From assembly GCA_025352085.1 (NCBI GenBank), contig JANXUA010000125.1:1-64000 (forward strand): a stretch of DNA of 64,000 nucleotides. The letters run 5' to 3'. Below the pieces are notes generated by a model. That model had not been told where the DNA came from and did not search any database. It was given only the letters and a program-made list of their open reading frames with translations. The stretch is from Caulobacteraceae bacterium (GTDB lineage Bacteria; Pseudomonadota; Alphaproteobacteria; Caulobacterales; Caulobacteraceae). The translations under genes were made by a program, and so were the position numbers. This document shows positions 28,636 to 37,755 of this stretch, in pieces (position 1 is the stretch's first letter; each line of letters opens with the position of its first letter).

Positions 28636-28664
28636 TTGACAACAACCATTCTTGAGAGAATAAT
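28636..28664 (+). promoter_or_regulatory. sigma-70-like promoter of the 79-residue gene
   Basis: TTGACA (28636-28641), 17 nt, AATAAT (28659-28664). A second TTGACA starts at 28666, followed 17-19 nt later by AT-rich CGTATTTA. GAGAGAA and TTCTCTC form an inverted repeat between the two. This AT-rich stretch is unusual for the window and occupies much of the 316-bp gap 28416-28731, whose remainder shows nothing. Confidence 0.5.
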
Positions 28665-28731
28665 ATTGACATGATTTTGGTTCTCTCGCGTATTTAATAG
28701 AAACAAATTCTACGACTATGGAGGATCGTAA

Positions 28732-28971
28732 ATGATTACGGGCTCAGTGGAATATGACGTCTATGTTCTGATGCGGCACAAGTCATTCTGGCAGTGGATT
28801 TTTCCCTGGCTAAGGCCGAGCTACCAGATCGTGTTGGGCCAGGACTTCGCCAGCGCCCACAATGCGGCCAAGCAGGCCGAGTTGAAGACCAACGCCACCC
28901 CGGGCCGGGCCATCGGCATAGCGGCGGACGCCCTGGTGTGCTGCGAGGATAAACATCACGTCGTTGGATAA
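28732..28971 (+). CDS. small orphan protein
   Basis: 79 residues starting at an ATG behind an excellent GGAGGA site. The sequence is compact, without a signal peptide: YDVYVLMRHKSFWQWIF, a basic/aromatic N-terminal part, then an Ala-rich helix and a C-terminus with a Cys pair and His pair (VCCEDKHHVVG) that could bind metal. No family recognised. It has its own AT-rich promoter region and the MATE gene follows 58 nt later. Confidence 0.65.
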   Translation: MITGSVEYDVYVLMRHKSFWQWIFPWLRPSYQIVLGQDFASAHNAAKQAELKTNATPGRAIGIAADALVCCEDKHHVVG

Positions 28972-29029
28972 CGTCCTGCGGCCGACTTTCCCGCCTTGGC
29001 TCAACCGTCCGAGGCTGTAGAAGGGGCGC

Positions 29030-30481
29030 ATGACCCCGCCCGCGCAACGATCCCGTCGTGATCTGACCCAGGGGCCGATCACCCGCACATTGCTGCTGTT
29101 TTCCCTGCCCCTGCTCGGCGGCAACGCCCTGCAGTCGCTCAACGGCACGGTCAACCAGATCTGGGTCAGCCATACCCTGGGCGAAAACGCGATCACCGCG
29201 CTGGGCAACGCCAATATCGTGATGGTGCTGATGATCGGGACGATGTTCGGCGTCGGCATGGCCGCCAACATCCTCATCGGCCAGGCGATGGGCGCCAGGG
29301 ACCTGGCCATGATCAAGCGGGTCATGGGCACGGCGACGACCTTTTTCCTGGGGCTATCGGCGTTGGTGGCGGTGGCCGGGTGGCTTCTGACTCCGTCAAT
29401 TCTTGATCTGATGCGCACGCCGCCCGAGGCGCGGGCGGACGCGATCATCTATCTGCGCATCATCTTCGCCTCCACGCCGTTTATGAACTATTTCATGTTC
29501 ATCCAGATGGCCCAGCGCGGCGTGGGCGACTCGACGACGCCGTTCTGGTTCCTGCTGCTGGCGATCATGATCGATGTGACCCTCAATCCCCTGCTGATCC
29601 GGGGCATCGGTCCATTTCCCAAACTCGGCATCGCCGGGTCGGCCACCTCCACCTTGATCGGTCAGGGCGTGTCGCTGGTGTGCCTCGTGGTCCACCTCTA
29701 TCGCAAAAAGAGCGTTCTCATGCTGGGGTGGAGCGAGCGGCGCCTGCTGAAGCCGGACGTGGATATCCTGGGATCTCTGACCGCTCGCGGCCTGCCGATC
29801 GGGTTGCAGATGCTGATGATGTCGAGCGCCGCGGTGATGATGATCAGCTTCGTCAATCGTTACGGGGCCCTGACCAGCGCGGCCTATTCCACCTCGTCGA
29901 TCATCTGGAGCTATCTGCAGATGCCGACCATGGCCATCGGCGCGTCGGTGTCGGCCATGGCGGCGCAGAACGTCGGCGCCGGCCGGTGGGATCGGGTGGC
30001 GCAGGTGGCGCGGTCGGGCGTGTTCTCCGGCCTGGTGGTGACCGGCGTCATCGCCGCCTTGCTGTATGCGTTCAACGACCTGGTGCTGAGCGTTCTGCTG
30101 CCCGCCCATTCGCCGGCCCTGCCTCTGGCGCGGCACATCAACACCACCGTTTTGTGGGGGTTCGTCTTGTTCTCGATCAGCTTCGCCCTGACCGGCGTGG
30201 TCCGGTCGACCGGCGCGGTTTGGGCGCCGCTGCTCCTGCTCAGCGTGGCGCTTCTGGGCGTGCGGGTGCCGTTCGCGGCGCTGATGTCGGCAAGGTTCGG
30301 CGCCGACGCCATCTGGTGGAGCTTCCCGCTCGGATCGATCACCTCCGCGGCCCTGTCGCTTCTCTACTATCGCTTCGGCGGCTGGAAGCGCGCGCACATG
30401 CTGCAGGGCCGGGCGCACGGGCACGCCGCCGACACCGGCCTGGCTGCGCCGTCTATGGCGCCCGGCGCCATCCGCCGTTAA
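29030..30481 (+). CDS. MATE family efflux transporter
   Basis: 483 residues with twelve predicted membrane helices in two homologous halves. Typical MATE features are the first-helix segment LFSLPLLGGNALQSLNGTVN, the RGVGDSTTPFW loop after helix 5, and the matching second-half segment GLPIGLQMLMMSSAAVMM. MATE pumps export cationic drugs or metabolites using Na+ or H+; no substrate can be assigned. It is closely spaced with the preceding orphan gene and the following serine hydrolase. Confidence 0.93.
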   Translation: MTPPAQRSRRDLTQGPITRTLLLFSLPLLGGNALQSLNGTVNQIWVSHTLGENAITALGNANIVMVLMIGTMFGVGMAANILIGQAMGARDLAMIKRVMGTATTFFLGLSALVAVAGWLLTPSILDLMRTPPEARADAIIYLRIIFASTPFMNYFMFIQMAQRGVGDSTTPFWFLLLAIMIDVTLNPLLIRGIGPFPKLGIAGSATSTLIGQGVSLVCLVVHLYRKKSVLMLGWSERRLLKPDVDILGSLTARGLPIGLQMLMMSSAAVMMISFVNRYGALTSAAYSTSSIIWSYLQMPTMAIGASVSAMAAQNVGAGRWDRVAQVARSGVFSGLVVTGVIAALLYAFNDLVLSVLLPAHSPALPLARHINTTVLWGFVLFSISFALTGVVRSTGAVWAPLLLLSVALLGVRVPFAALMSARFGADAIWWSFPLGSITSAALSLLYYRFGGWKRAHMLQGRAHGHAADTGLAAPSMAPGAIRR

Positions 30482-30519
30482 ACCACGGGCGATCCCGTGA
30501 TCGATAAAATGGAGTTCTC

Positions 30520-31725
30520 ATGCCGCACGGTCTCTCAGCCGCCCGCCTCAAGCACATCGATGATTTCCTTCAGTCCCGCTATGTCGATCCGGGCAAGCTC
30601 GCGGGCGCCCTGACCCTGGTCGCGCGCGGCGGCGAGGTGGCCCACCTGGGCGTCGTCGGCGCCGCCGACATCGCCCGCGTCGTCCCGCTGAAGGAAGACG
30701 CCATCTTCCGCATCTATTCCATGACCAAACCGCTCACCAGCGTGGCGATCATGATGCTGGTGGAGCGGGGTCTGATCGCGCTCGACGATCCGGTGGAGAA
30801 GTTCATTCCGGCGTGGAAGGACCAGGAGGTGTTCGTCGCCGGCGCGCCCGGACGCTGGCAGACCCGCCGGCCGGCGCGGCCGATGCAGGTGATCGATCTT
30901 CTGCGCCACACCTCGGGCCTGACCTATGGGTTTCAGGACCGCACGCCGGTCGACGCCGCCTATCGGCGCGGCCATGTCGGCGTCATGGGCTCCAAACTGC
31001 CGCTGGCCGGCATGATCGCGGCCCTGGCCGACATCCCACTGGAGTTTTCGCCGGGCGAGGCTTGGAACTATTCCAACTCCACCGATGTCCTCGGCTATCT
31101 GGTCGAGGTCGTCAGCGGCCGGCCGTTCGAGGATTATCTGCGCGACGAGGTTATCGCGCCGCTCGGCATGGTCGACACCGATTTTCATGTTCCGGGCGAC
31201 AAGGCCTCGCGCTTCACCGCCTGCTACGGCATCGGCCAGGGCGGGCCTCTGGTGGTGCAGGACGACCCGACCAAGAGCGCCTATCTCAAGGTCCCGCCAT
31301 ACATTTCCGGCGGCGGCGGTCTGGTGTCGACGGCTACCGACTATCTGGCCTTCTGCAAAATGATGCTGAACGGCGGGATTCTCGACGGCGTGCGCCTGCT
31401 CAGTCGCAAGACCATCGATCTGATGACCGCCAATCATCTGCCGGGCGGCCAGGACCTCACCGAGCTGTCGAGGTCGCTGTTCAGCGAGGCGACCATGGCC
31501 GGGGTCGGCTTCGGCCTCGGCTTTGCGGTGACCCTCGATCCGGCCAAGACCATGCTGGCGGGCAGCGCCGGCGAATACTACTGGGGCGGCGCGGCCAGCA
31601 CCGCCTTCTGGATCGATCCGGCCGAGGACCTGATCGTCGTCTTCATGACCCAGCTGATGCCCTCGAACATCTATCCCATCCGCCGGGAGCTGCGCACCCT
31701 GGTCTATTCCGCGTTTGATGATTGA
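30520..31725 (+). CDS. serine hydrolase, class C beta-lactamase/esterase fold
   Basis: 401 residues without a signal peptide. The nucleophile motif SxxK is Ser67-Met-Thr-Lys70, and the second motif YxN is in EAWNYSNSTDV. C-terminal GEYYWGGAASTAFWIDP takes the place of the KTG box. Cytoplasmic members of this family are usually esterases (EstB-like) or peptidases rather than antibiotic-resistance enzymes. It overlaps pgl by 8 nt, so the two are co-transcribed. Confidence 0.88.
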   Translation: MPHGLSAARLKHIDDFLQSRYVDPGKLAGALTLVARGGEVAHLGVVGAADIARVVPLKEDAIFRIYSMTKPLTSVAIMMLVERGLIALDDPVEKFIPAWKDQEVFVAGAPGRWQTRRPARPMQVIDLLRHTSGLTYGFQDRTPVDAAYRRGHVGVMGSKLPLAGMIAALADIPLEFSPGEAWNYSNSTDVLGYLVEVVSGRPFEDYLRDEVIAPLGMVDTDFHVPGDKASRFTACYGIGQGGPLVVQDDPTKSAYLKVPPYISGGGGLVSTATDYLAFCKMMLNGGILDGVRLLSRKTIDLMTANHLPGGQDLTELSRSLFSEATMAGVGFGLGFAVTLDPAKTMLAGSAGEYYWGGAASTAFWIDPAEDLIVVFMTQLMPSNIYPIRRELRTLVYSAFDD

Positions 31726-32401
31726 GATCGAAACGTTTGCCGATCGCGCGGCGCTGACGGCGGCGACGGCGGATCTTATCGCCGGCGCTTTGGCCGCGCC
31801 CGGACTCCGAAGCTTTGTGGCCACCGGCGGGAGCACGCCCGGTCCGGTCTACGACGCTCTCGCCAAAGGCGACATTGATTGGGCCGGCGTGACCGTCACC
31901 CTGACCGATGAGCGATGGGTGGACCCCGACTCGCCGCTCAGCAACGAAGGCCTGATCCGCGGCCGCCTGCTGACCGGACCGGCCGCAGCGGCGCGCTTCA
32001 CGCCCCTCAAAGGCGCCGGCGCGACCCCCAACGCCGCCGCCCTCGCCGTCGAGCCGGCCCTGACTGCGCTGACGCCTTTCGACGTCGTCTTGCTGGGCAT
32101 GGGGCCCGACGGTCACATCGCCTCACTGTTTCCGGGCGACCCCGGCCTCGCGGCCGCTCTCGATCCGGCCGGGAAGCGCCTGTGCGTCAGCGTCGATCAC
32201 GCCGGACTGGAGCCGTTCGTTCCCCGCATCAGCCTGACGGCGCGGGCGTTGCTGAACGCCCGGTTGATCGTCTTGCTCGTGACCGGCGAGGACAAGCGGG
32301 CGCTCATCGGTCGGGTCGTTGACGACCCCGGCTTCGCGCCTCCGGTCGTCGCGATCCTGCGCCAATCGACAACGCCCGTGCGGGTGTTGTGGGCGCGATG
32401 A
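31718..32401 (+). CDS. pgl: 6-phosphogluconolactonase
   Basis: 227 residues from the ATG at 31718; a TTG one codon earlier is less likely. It hydrolyses 6-phosphogluconolactone in the Entner-Doudoroff and pentose phosphate routes. Family motifs: ATGGSTPGPVYDAL, TLTDERWVDPDSPLSNEG and LLGMGPDGHIASLFPG. Unlike many alphaproteobacteria, zwf and edd are not adjacent; the neighbour is a serine hydrolase whose gene it overlaps. Confidence 0.94.
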   Translation: MIEIETFADRAALTAATADLIAGALAAPGLRSFVATGGSTPGPVYDALAKGDIDWAGVTVTLTDERWVDPDSPLSNEGLIRGRLLTGPAAAARFTPLKGAGATPNAAALAVEPALTALTPFDVVLLGMGPDGHIASLFPGDPGLAAALDPAGKRLCVSVDHAGLEPFVPRISLTARALLNARLIVLLVTGEDKRALIGRVVDDPGFAPPVVAILRQSTTPVRVLWAR

Positions 32402-32410
32402 GGGAGGCTC

Positions 32411-33505
32411 ATGACCGCGCTGTTCGCTGACGGCGTGCTGCGCGGCGCCGCGGCGGGGCTGCTGGCCCTGCTCGCCTATCTGTTCGCCCGCGACTGGCGC
32501 CGGACGCTGACGGCGCGGCTGGGCGCGCTTCTGTCGATTGCCGGCATAGCCTATCTGGTTCTTCCCACGCTGTCGCCCGATCAGGATCAGGCGTGGTGGC
32601 GCGTGCCGATCCAGTTGATGAGTCTGTCGGCCCCAGGGCTGTTCTGGCTGCTCGCGATCAGCTGGTTCGATGATGAATACGCTTTGCGTCGGCGCGATGT
32701 CGGCGTCGTTCTGACCAGCGTCGCCTTGGGCGGGATCGCCAACTACGCCTACCTAGTCTGGAACGTGCGTCTTTTGCCGATCGGGGCTCTTTGGCGCGTG
32801 TCGGCGGTGGCGTTGATCGTGGCCGGCATCGCCGTCTCGTTGCGCGGACGCGGCGGCGACCTGATCGAGGCGCGGCGGCGGGTGCGGCTGACTCTATCGC
32901 TGGCGATCGGCGTGGTCATATTGTGGATCGTCCTGGCCGAACTGCCGCTCAACGGCTGGCCGCCGCCGCTCGGCTGGCGCATCGTCAATGCGGCGAGTCT
33001 GCTTCTGCTGGCGGCGACCCTGGCGATCGGCGCTTTGGGCTGGCGCGATCCGGCCCTGCTCGCGCCGTCCGCCAAGGCGTCCCATACTGAACCGCCGCGC
33101 TCCGAGGCCGACGACTCAGTTCTGCTCGCCAGACTCCAGGCGGAGATGACCCGCGAGCGGCTCTACCGCCGGGACGGTTTGACCATCACCACCGTGGCCG
33201 CGCGCCTCGGCGTTCCCGAATACCGCCTGCGCCGGGCGATCAACCAAGGGCTGGGCGAGCGCAATTTCAACGCCTACCTCAATGGCTTTCGGTTGAGCGA
33301 AGTGCGCGAGGCTCTGGCCGATCCGGCCCAGCGCGAAACGCCGATTCTGACCATTGCGCTTGACGCCGGTTTCGGCAGCCTCGCGCCTTTCGGCTGGCCG
33401 AGGAATGTACCCCCAGCGAATATCGGCAGGCCCGGCTCATCTCTCGCTGATCGGATTTGCAAGTTCGACCGGTTGATTGTGAAACACGCGCGGCGGCAGG
33501 CCTGA
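32411..33505 (+). CDS. AraC-type regulator with membrane N-terminus; C-terminus frameshifted
   Basis: 364 residues as read, with GGGAGG before the ATG. Residues ~5-215 contain six or seven hydrophobic helices; ~235-330 start an AraC DNA-binding domain (ITTVAARLGVPEYRLRRAIN, FNAYLNGFRLSEV). The match breaks after ILTIALDAGFGSLAPF. From there another frame reads TPSEYRQARLISR and stops at 33448-33450, the normal AraC ending. A 13-nt deletion between CCTTTC repeats near 33386-33391 would explain it. The second helix-turn-helix is therefore lost and the product is probably defective unless this is a sequencing error. Confidence 0.8.
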   Translation: MTALFADGVLRGAAAGLLALLAYLFARDWRRTLTARLGALLSIAGIAYLVLPTLSPDQDQAWWRVPIQLMSLSAPGLFWLLAISWFDDEYALRRRDVGVVLTSVALGGIANYAYLVWNVRLLPIGALWRVSAVALIVAGIAVSLRGRGGDLIEARRRVRLTLSLAIGVVILWIVLAELPLNGWPPPLGWRIVNAASLLLLAATLAIGALGWRDPALLAPSAKASHTEPPRSEADDSVLLARLQAEMTRERLYRRDGLTITTVAARLGVPEYRLRRAINQGLGERNFNAYLNGFRLSEVREALADPAQRETPILTIALDAGFGSLAPFGWPRNVPPANIGRPGSSLADRICKFDRLIVKHARRQA

Positions 33506-33521
33506 CGGCGGCTCACAGACG

Positions 33522-34376
33522 GTGTCGGATCAACCGGAACCAGGGCCACCGACCATGCCGCATAATCTCAGCTTGAGTGACGCTTTCTGGCACGTTTTGC
33601 CGAACGTCTTTCTGTTCGACGGCGGACGCTATGTGATCGGGACGGTGGTGATGTCCGCCGTTCTGTGGCTCGTGGATCGCACCTGGCTGCGCGCGCGGAT
33701 CATCCAAAACCGGCGGGCGGGCCGGGCCGACTACACCCGCGAGATGCTGACGTCCCTGCGCAGCGTGATGATCTATGCGCTCGTGTCGACCCCCGCGCTG
33801 TGGCTGCAATCGAACGGCTATACGGTCGGAGACTTCACCGGCAAGGCCACCGCGCCGATCATCGCGCTTTACGTCGTCGTCCTTCTCATCGCCCACGACG
33901 CCTATTTCTATTGGACGCACCGGGCGCTGCACGACCCGCGCCTGTTCAAAAGATGGCATCGCACGCATCACCGCTCGGTGACGCCAACGCCGTTCGCCGC
34001 CTATGCCTTTGATTGGCGCGAGGCGATCGTGCAGGCGTTCTTCGTGTCGGCCTGGTTCTGCCTCGTGCCAACGCCGTTTCTGGCCATGTTCATTTTCCTG
34101 GGCGTCATGATCATCCGCAATGTATGGGGACATTCAGGCACGGAGCTGCATCCGCGCGGCATGGCCGATCACCCGTTCTGGGGCCTCTTCACCACGACCG
34201 TTCACCACGACCTGCACCATAGCGGCGGCTTCAACCACAACTTTGGCCTGTATTTCACCTGGTGGGATCGGATGATGGGCACCGAACACCCCCGTTATCG
34301 GGAAATCTTCCGCGAGGTGACGGCGAGAGGGGCTCGGGAAACGGACGGGCTAGCGCAGCCGTTGCCGGCGGAATGA
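33522..34376 (+). CDS. sterol desaturase / fatty acid hydroxylase family enzyme
   Basis: 284 residues from a GTG at 33522; an ATG at 33555 is an alternative giving 273. Several membrane helices frame the eight-His diiron motif: HDAYFYWTHRALH, KRWHRTHHRS and HHDLHHSGG. Such enzymes hydroxylate or desaturate lipids, sterols or carotenoids at the membrane; the substrate is open. Repeat copy B begins 7 nt after its stop. Confidence 0.9.
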   Translation: MSDQPEPGPPTMPHNLSLSDAFWHVLPNVFLFDGGRYVIGTVVMSAVLWLVDRTWLRARIIQNRRAGRADYTREMLTSLRSVMIYALVSTPALWLQSNGYTVGDFTGKATAPIIALYVVVLLIAHDAYFYWTHRALHDPRLFKRWHRTHHRSVTPTPFAAYAFDWREAIVQAFFVSAWFCLVPTPFLAMFIFLGVMIIRNVWGHSGTELHPRGMADHPFWGLFTTTVHHDLHHSGGFNHNFGLYFTWWDRMMGTEHPRYREIFREVTARGARETDGLAQPLPAE

Positions 34377-34382
34377 AAACCT

Positions 34383-34492
34383 CCCTCCCCTTTATGGGGA
34401 GGGTCGAGACGAAGTCCGGGGTGGGGTCGCCGCCCCCTTAAGAGCCCCACCCCGGTCGCTTCGCGACTCGCCCTCCCCATAAAAGGGGAGGG
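34383..34492. repeat. palindromic repeat family copy B
   Basis: A 110-bp imperfect palindrome: CCCTCCCC...GGGGAGGG ends, inner arms GGTCGAGACGAAGTCCGG with GGGGTGGGG / CCCCACCCC, and CGCTTCGCGACTCG on the right. It fills nearly the whole gap between the convergent sterol-desaturase-like gene and fumC. As RNA it would fold into a long hairpin, possibly serving as a terminator for both genes. Confidence 0.9.
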
Positions 34493-34501
34493 AAAGCATC
34501 C

Positions 34502-35893
34502 TCAGCCCGGTCCGATCATGTTTTCGGGGCGGACGATGGCGTCGAATTCGGCCTCGGTCACATAGCCGCCGCCGACCGCTTCCTCGCGCAGGGTCGTGCC
34601 GTTGTGATGGGCGGTCTTGGCGATTTTGGCGGCGGCGTCATAGCCGATCTTGGGCGCCAAAGCCGTGACCAGCATCAGCGAACGCTCGAGCGCCGCCTTG
34701 ATGTTGTCGACGCGCGGCTCGATGCCGACGACGCAATGCTCGGTGAAGCTCTTGGCGGCGTCGGCGATCAGGCGCGCCGACTGCAGGAAATTGTAGGCCA
34801 TTACCGGGTTGAACACATTCAACTCAAAGTGACCCGACGCCCCGGCGAAGCTGATGGTCGACTGGTTACCGAACACCTGCACGCAGACCATGGTCAGGGC
34901 CTCGCACTGGGTGGGATTGACTTTGCCCGGCATGATCGAAGAGCCCGGCTCGTTCTCCGGCAGGGCCAGTTCGCCCAGACCCGAGCGCGGCCCGCTACCT
35001 AAAAAGCGGATATCGTTGGCGATCTTGAACAGGCTGGCGGCGACGGTGTTCATCGCCCCGTGGCTGAACACCATGGCGTCGTGGGCCGCCAGGGCCTCGA
35101 ACTTGTTGGGCGCGGAGGTGAATTTCAGGCCGGTGATCTGGGCGATCTTGTCGGCCACCCCCTCGGCGAAGCCGATCGGGGCGTTGAGGCCGGTGCCGAC
35201 CGCCGTGCCGCCCTGCGCAAGTTGCATGAGCATGGGCAAGGTCGATTCGATCCGGGCTATGCCGTTCTCGACCTGCTGGGCGTAGCCGGAAAACTCCTGG
35301 CCCAGGGTCAAGGGCGTGGCGTCCTGGGTATGGGTGCGGCCGATCTTGATAATGCCCTTCCAGGCGTTCGCCTTGTCGTTGAGGGCGTTGCGCAGGGTGG
35401 CGAGAGCCGGCAGCAGGCGGTGGGTCAGCTCCTCGGCGGCGGCGACGTGCATGGCCGTGGGATAGGTGTCGTTGGACGACTGGGACATGTTGACGTGGTC
35501 GTTCGGATGGACCGGCGTCTTGGATCCCATCACCCCGCCCAGCATTTCGATGGCGCGGTTGGAGATGACTTCATTGGCGTTCATGTTCGATTGGGTGCCG
35601 GACCCCGTTTGCCAGACGGCCAGTGGAAAATGGGCGTCGAGCTTGCCCTCGATCACCTCGTTTGCGGCGGCGATGATGGCCGCTCCGATCTTGGGGTCGA
35701 GTTTGCCCAGAGCGATATTGGTCTCGGCGGCGGCGCGCTTGACGATGCCCAGGGCGCGGACCACCGGCAGGGGCTGCTTTTCCCAACCGATGGCGAAATT
35801 GCCGAGGCTGCGCTGGCTCTGCGCGGCCCAATAGCGGTCGGCGGGGACCTCAATGGGGCCGAAGCTGTCGGTTTCGGTCCGGGTGGCGGTCAT
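34502..35893 (-). CDS. fumC: class II fumarate hydratase
   Basis: 463 residues with GGAGAC before the start. It is the oxygen-stable fumarase that interconverts fumarate and malate in the TCA cycle. Signatures: [21 protein letters not shown] N-terminus ([11 protein letters not shown]), [29 protein letters not shown] and the catalytic loop [13 protein letters not shown]. Monocistronic between a repeat element downstream and a 102-bp gap upstream. Confidence 0.96.
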   Translation of the reverse strand: MTATRTETDSFGPIEVPADRYWAAQSQRSLGNFAIGWEKQPLPVVRALGIVKRAAAETNIALGKLDPKIGAAIIAAANEVIEGKLDAHFPLAVWQTGSGTQSNMNANEVISNRAIEMLGGVMGSKTPVHPNDHVNMSQSSNDTYPTAMHVAAAEELTHRLLPALATLRNALNDKANAWKGIIKIGRTHTQDATPLTLGQEFSGYAQQVENGIARIESTLPMLMQLAQGGTAVGTGLNAPIGFAEGVADKIAQITGLKFTSAPNKFEALAAHDAMVFSHGAMNTVAASLFKIANDIRFLGSGPRSGLGELALPENEPGSSIMPGKVNPTQCEALTMVCVQVFGNQSTISFAGASGHFELNVFNPVMAYNFLQSARLIADAAKSFTEHCVVGIEPRVDNIKAALERSLMLVTALAPKIGYDAAAKIAKTAHHNGTTLREEAVGGGYVTEAEFDAIVRPENMIGPG

Positions 35894-35995
35894 GACGGGT
35901 CTCCAAAGGCAAACATCTGGCCGCGCACGGCTCCAGCGCGCGCCAGAAAGCCACTAGACGCGTGAAGGTCAATAAGATCTGTGCGGCCATGCCGA

Positions 35996-36895
35996 TCAGG
36001 AGCGAAAGAGGACGTGCTTGATTCGATCGTCGACCGTGCGAATCCTGTGCACGAGCTTGTCGAGGTCGGGGTCGGCGATCGCCGCGGTTCTGTCGGCAAA
36101 CGTCAGGGCGACAAGAATTGACTTGGGGCCCAGATGCAGCGTTTCCACCTTGGTGACCCTGGGACTCTGCCCCGCGAGCTCGCCGAGTAATTTCGTCCGG
36201 ATGATGGCCGCAACCGACTCGCCCGCGACGAGACTGCGCGTGGCGCTAAGGATGATGAGGGCGTTGGCGATGAGCAAAACGCCTATCGCGCAGGATGCGG
36301 CGCCGTCCGCCCACAGCCATCCCAACAGGGCATTGGCCAGGATCCCGGCCAGAGCTATGCCAATGCCGACCAGGGCGGCGCCATCCTCCAGTTGGGACTC
36401 GTAGAGATTTGGGTCCTTCGACTGCTTGATGAACTCCCAAAAGCCAATCGCTTTGCCGGTAGGCCTGTGCCGACGAACGACCTTGCGCACCTCTCGCTGA
36501 CCAACCAGGAAAGAGCCGCCTTCGATCAGGGCGGAGAGCGCCAATACGCCCACGGTCACGGACAACGACTCGATCAGTCGCGGGGATCGAATTTGCTGGA
36601 GGCCCTGAGCTAGAGAGAGCACGCCGCCGACAAGCAGCACCAAAACCGCGACAATAGACGTCCAAAAGTAGATTTCGGCGCCGTAGCCAAAATTATGGGT
36701 CTGGTCGGCCGGGGCCTTGCTCCGCCGGTTTCCGATAAGGAGCAGAATCTGGTTTGCGCTGTCAGCCGTGGAATGGATAGCCTCGGTCAGCATGGCGCTG
36801 GAGCCGGAAAGGGCCGCGGCGGCATATTTCGAGACCGCGACCAGTATGTTGCCTGCCAATGCGGCGTAGACGACGCGGACCGAACCGTCTGGCAT
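35996..36895 (-). CDS. cation diffusion facilitator, ZnT9-like
   Basis: 299 residues. Six predicted helices then a cytosolic C-terminal domain. Helix 2 has the CDF metal site HxxxD in EAIHSTADSANQ. Helix 5 reads ESQLEDGAALVGIGIALAG, where most CDF transporters have a second HxxxD. This asymmetric pattern fits the SLC30A9/ZnT9-like branch, so zinc transport should not be assumed. It is alone between fumC and the legumain-like peptidase. Confidence 0.85.
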   Translation of the reverse strand: MPDGSVRVVYAALAGNILVAVSKYAAAALSGSSAMLTEAIHSTADSANQILLLIGNRRSKAPADQTHNFGYGAEIYFWTSIVAVLVLLVGGVLSLAQGLQQIRSPRLIESLSVTVGVLALSALIEGGSFLVGQREVRKVVRRHRPTGKAIGFWEFIKQSKDPNLYESQLEDGAALVGIGIALAGILANALLGWLWADGAASCAIGVLLIANALIILSATRSLVAGESVAAIIRTKLLGELAGQSPRVTKVETLHLGPKSILVALTFADRTAAIADPDLDKLVHRIRTVDDRIKHVLFRS

Positions 36896-36981
36896 GGGGT
36901 CAAGCCTCCGCCGCCTTGTCGGATGCGCACCCGCGGCTGGTCTTCTCGAACGCTCAACTGCTTCGAAGGTTCGCGCCGGCC

Positions 36982-37755
36982 CTACTTTCGCAGAGCGGCG
37001 AAGGGCGGCGTCATGGCGGAAAAACGCGGCCCGATGAACACCTGCGGCTGAGAGCGCGGGCGCATGCCCTCGACGTCCTCACGCGCCGCCACGCACAGGC
37101 GCACCCGCCGGGCCAGATCGGCGAAATCGGTCGATTGCGGCAGATCCTCGATCACGCAGCCGTCGAAGAACGGGTATTTGTCGCTCTCGCCGCAGCCGAA
37201 ACTCGATCGATCCCGTCGCGCCGCCGTTAGCACAAAGCGGTTCGGGGCCTTGAGCGTGTCCATGAACACGCCCGAAAAGCACGCCGACACGACCACCGCC
37301 GTCGGCCGCGCGCCACAAGCGCCATCGATCGCCGCCGCGAGCCTCTGCGGCGCGACCAGGCCTCGGCCCACGACCACGCCGTCCTGTGAGCCGTGCGAGG
37401 TGATGTAGACCAGACAGCCAACCGGCGCGGCCTTGGCCAGGGCGCGCAGGCGCGCGAACACCAAGCCCGGCGCCGTGGCGAGGGGGCGAACAGGGGGATA
37501 GCGCTCGGGGTGGAGCGAAAACTGCGCCAGGTTCGCCGGCGCCAGGCCCCGGGCCTCGAAGGCGGCGGTCACATCGCGCCGCGCGTTGTCGAAGGCCTCG
37601 GTGGGTGTGTCTTCGTGGGCCGATTGATCGTCTCCGGCCACAATGACGGCGGCCCAGTGGCCGAGCGAGGTCGCGGGGCGGATCGGCTGGGCGGCGATGG
37701 CCGGCGCCGCCGCGACGGCGAGCGTTACCGCGAACGCTGCCGCGGCGCCGCGCAT
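36982..37755 (-). CDS. secreted C13 (legumain-like) cysteine peptidase
   Basis: 257 residues with a signal peptide (AAAAFAVTLAVAAAPAIAA). The clan CD dyad is His121 in YITSHGSQDG and Cys159 in VVVSACFSGVF, followed by LTAARRDRSSFGCGE, typical of bacterial C13 proteins. The family includes legumains and the GPI transamidase Gpi8. Substrate and processing are unknown in bacteria. Its ATG overlaps the thioesterase stop by one base (TAATG), placing it third in a run with sspB and the thioesterase. Confidence 0.87.
   Translation of the reverse strand: MRGAAAAFAVTLAVAAAPAIAAQPIRPATSLGHWAAVIVAGDDQSAHEDTPTEAFDNARRDVTAAFEARGLAPANLAQFSLHPERYPPVRPLATAPGLVFARLRALAKAAPVGCLVYITSHGSQDGVVVGRGLVAPQRLAAAIDGACGARPTAVVVSACFSGVFMDTLKAPNRFVLTAARRDRSSFGCGESDKYPFFDGCVIEDLPQSTDFADLARRVRLCVAAREDVEGMRPRSQPQVFIGPRFSAMTPPFAALRK

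Noticed and set aside
30520..31725. Antibiotic-resistance beta-lactamase
   Set aside because: No signal peptide and no KTG box; it fits the EstB-like esterase branch better.
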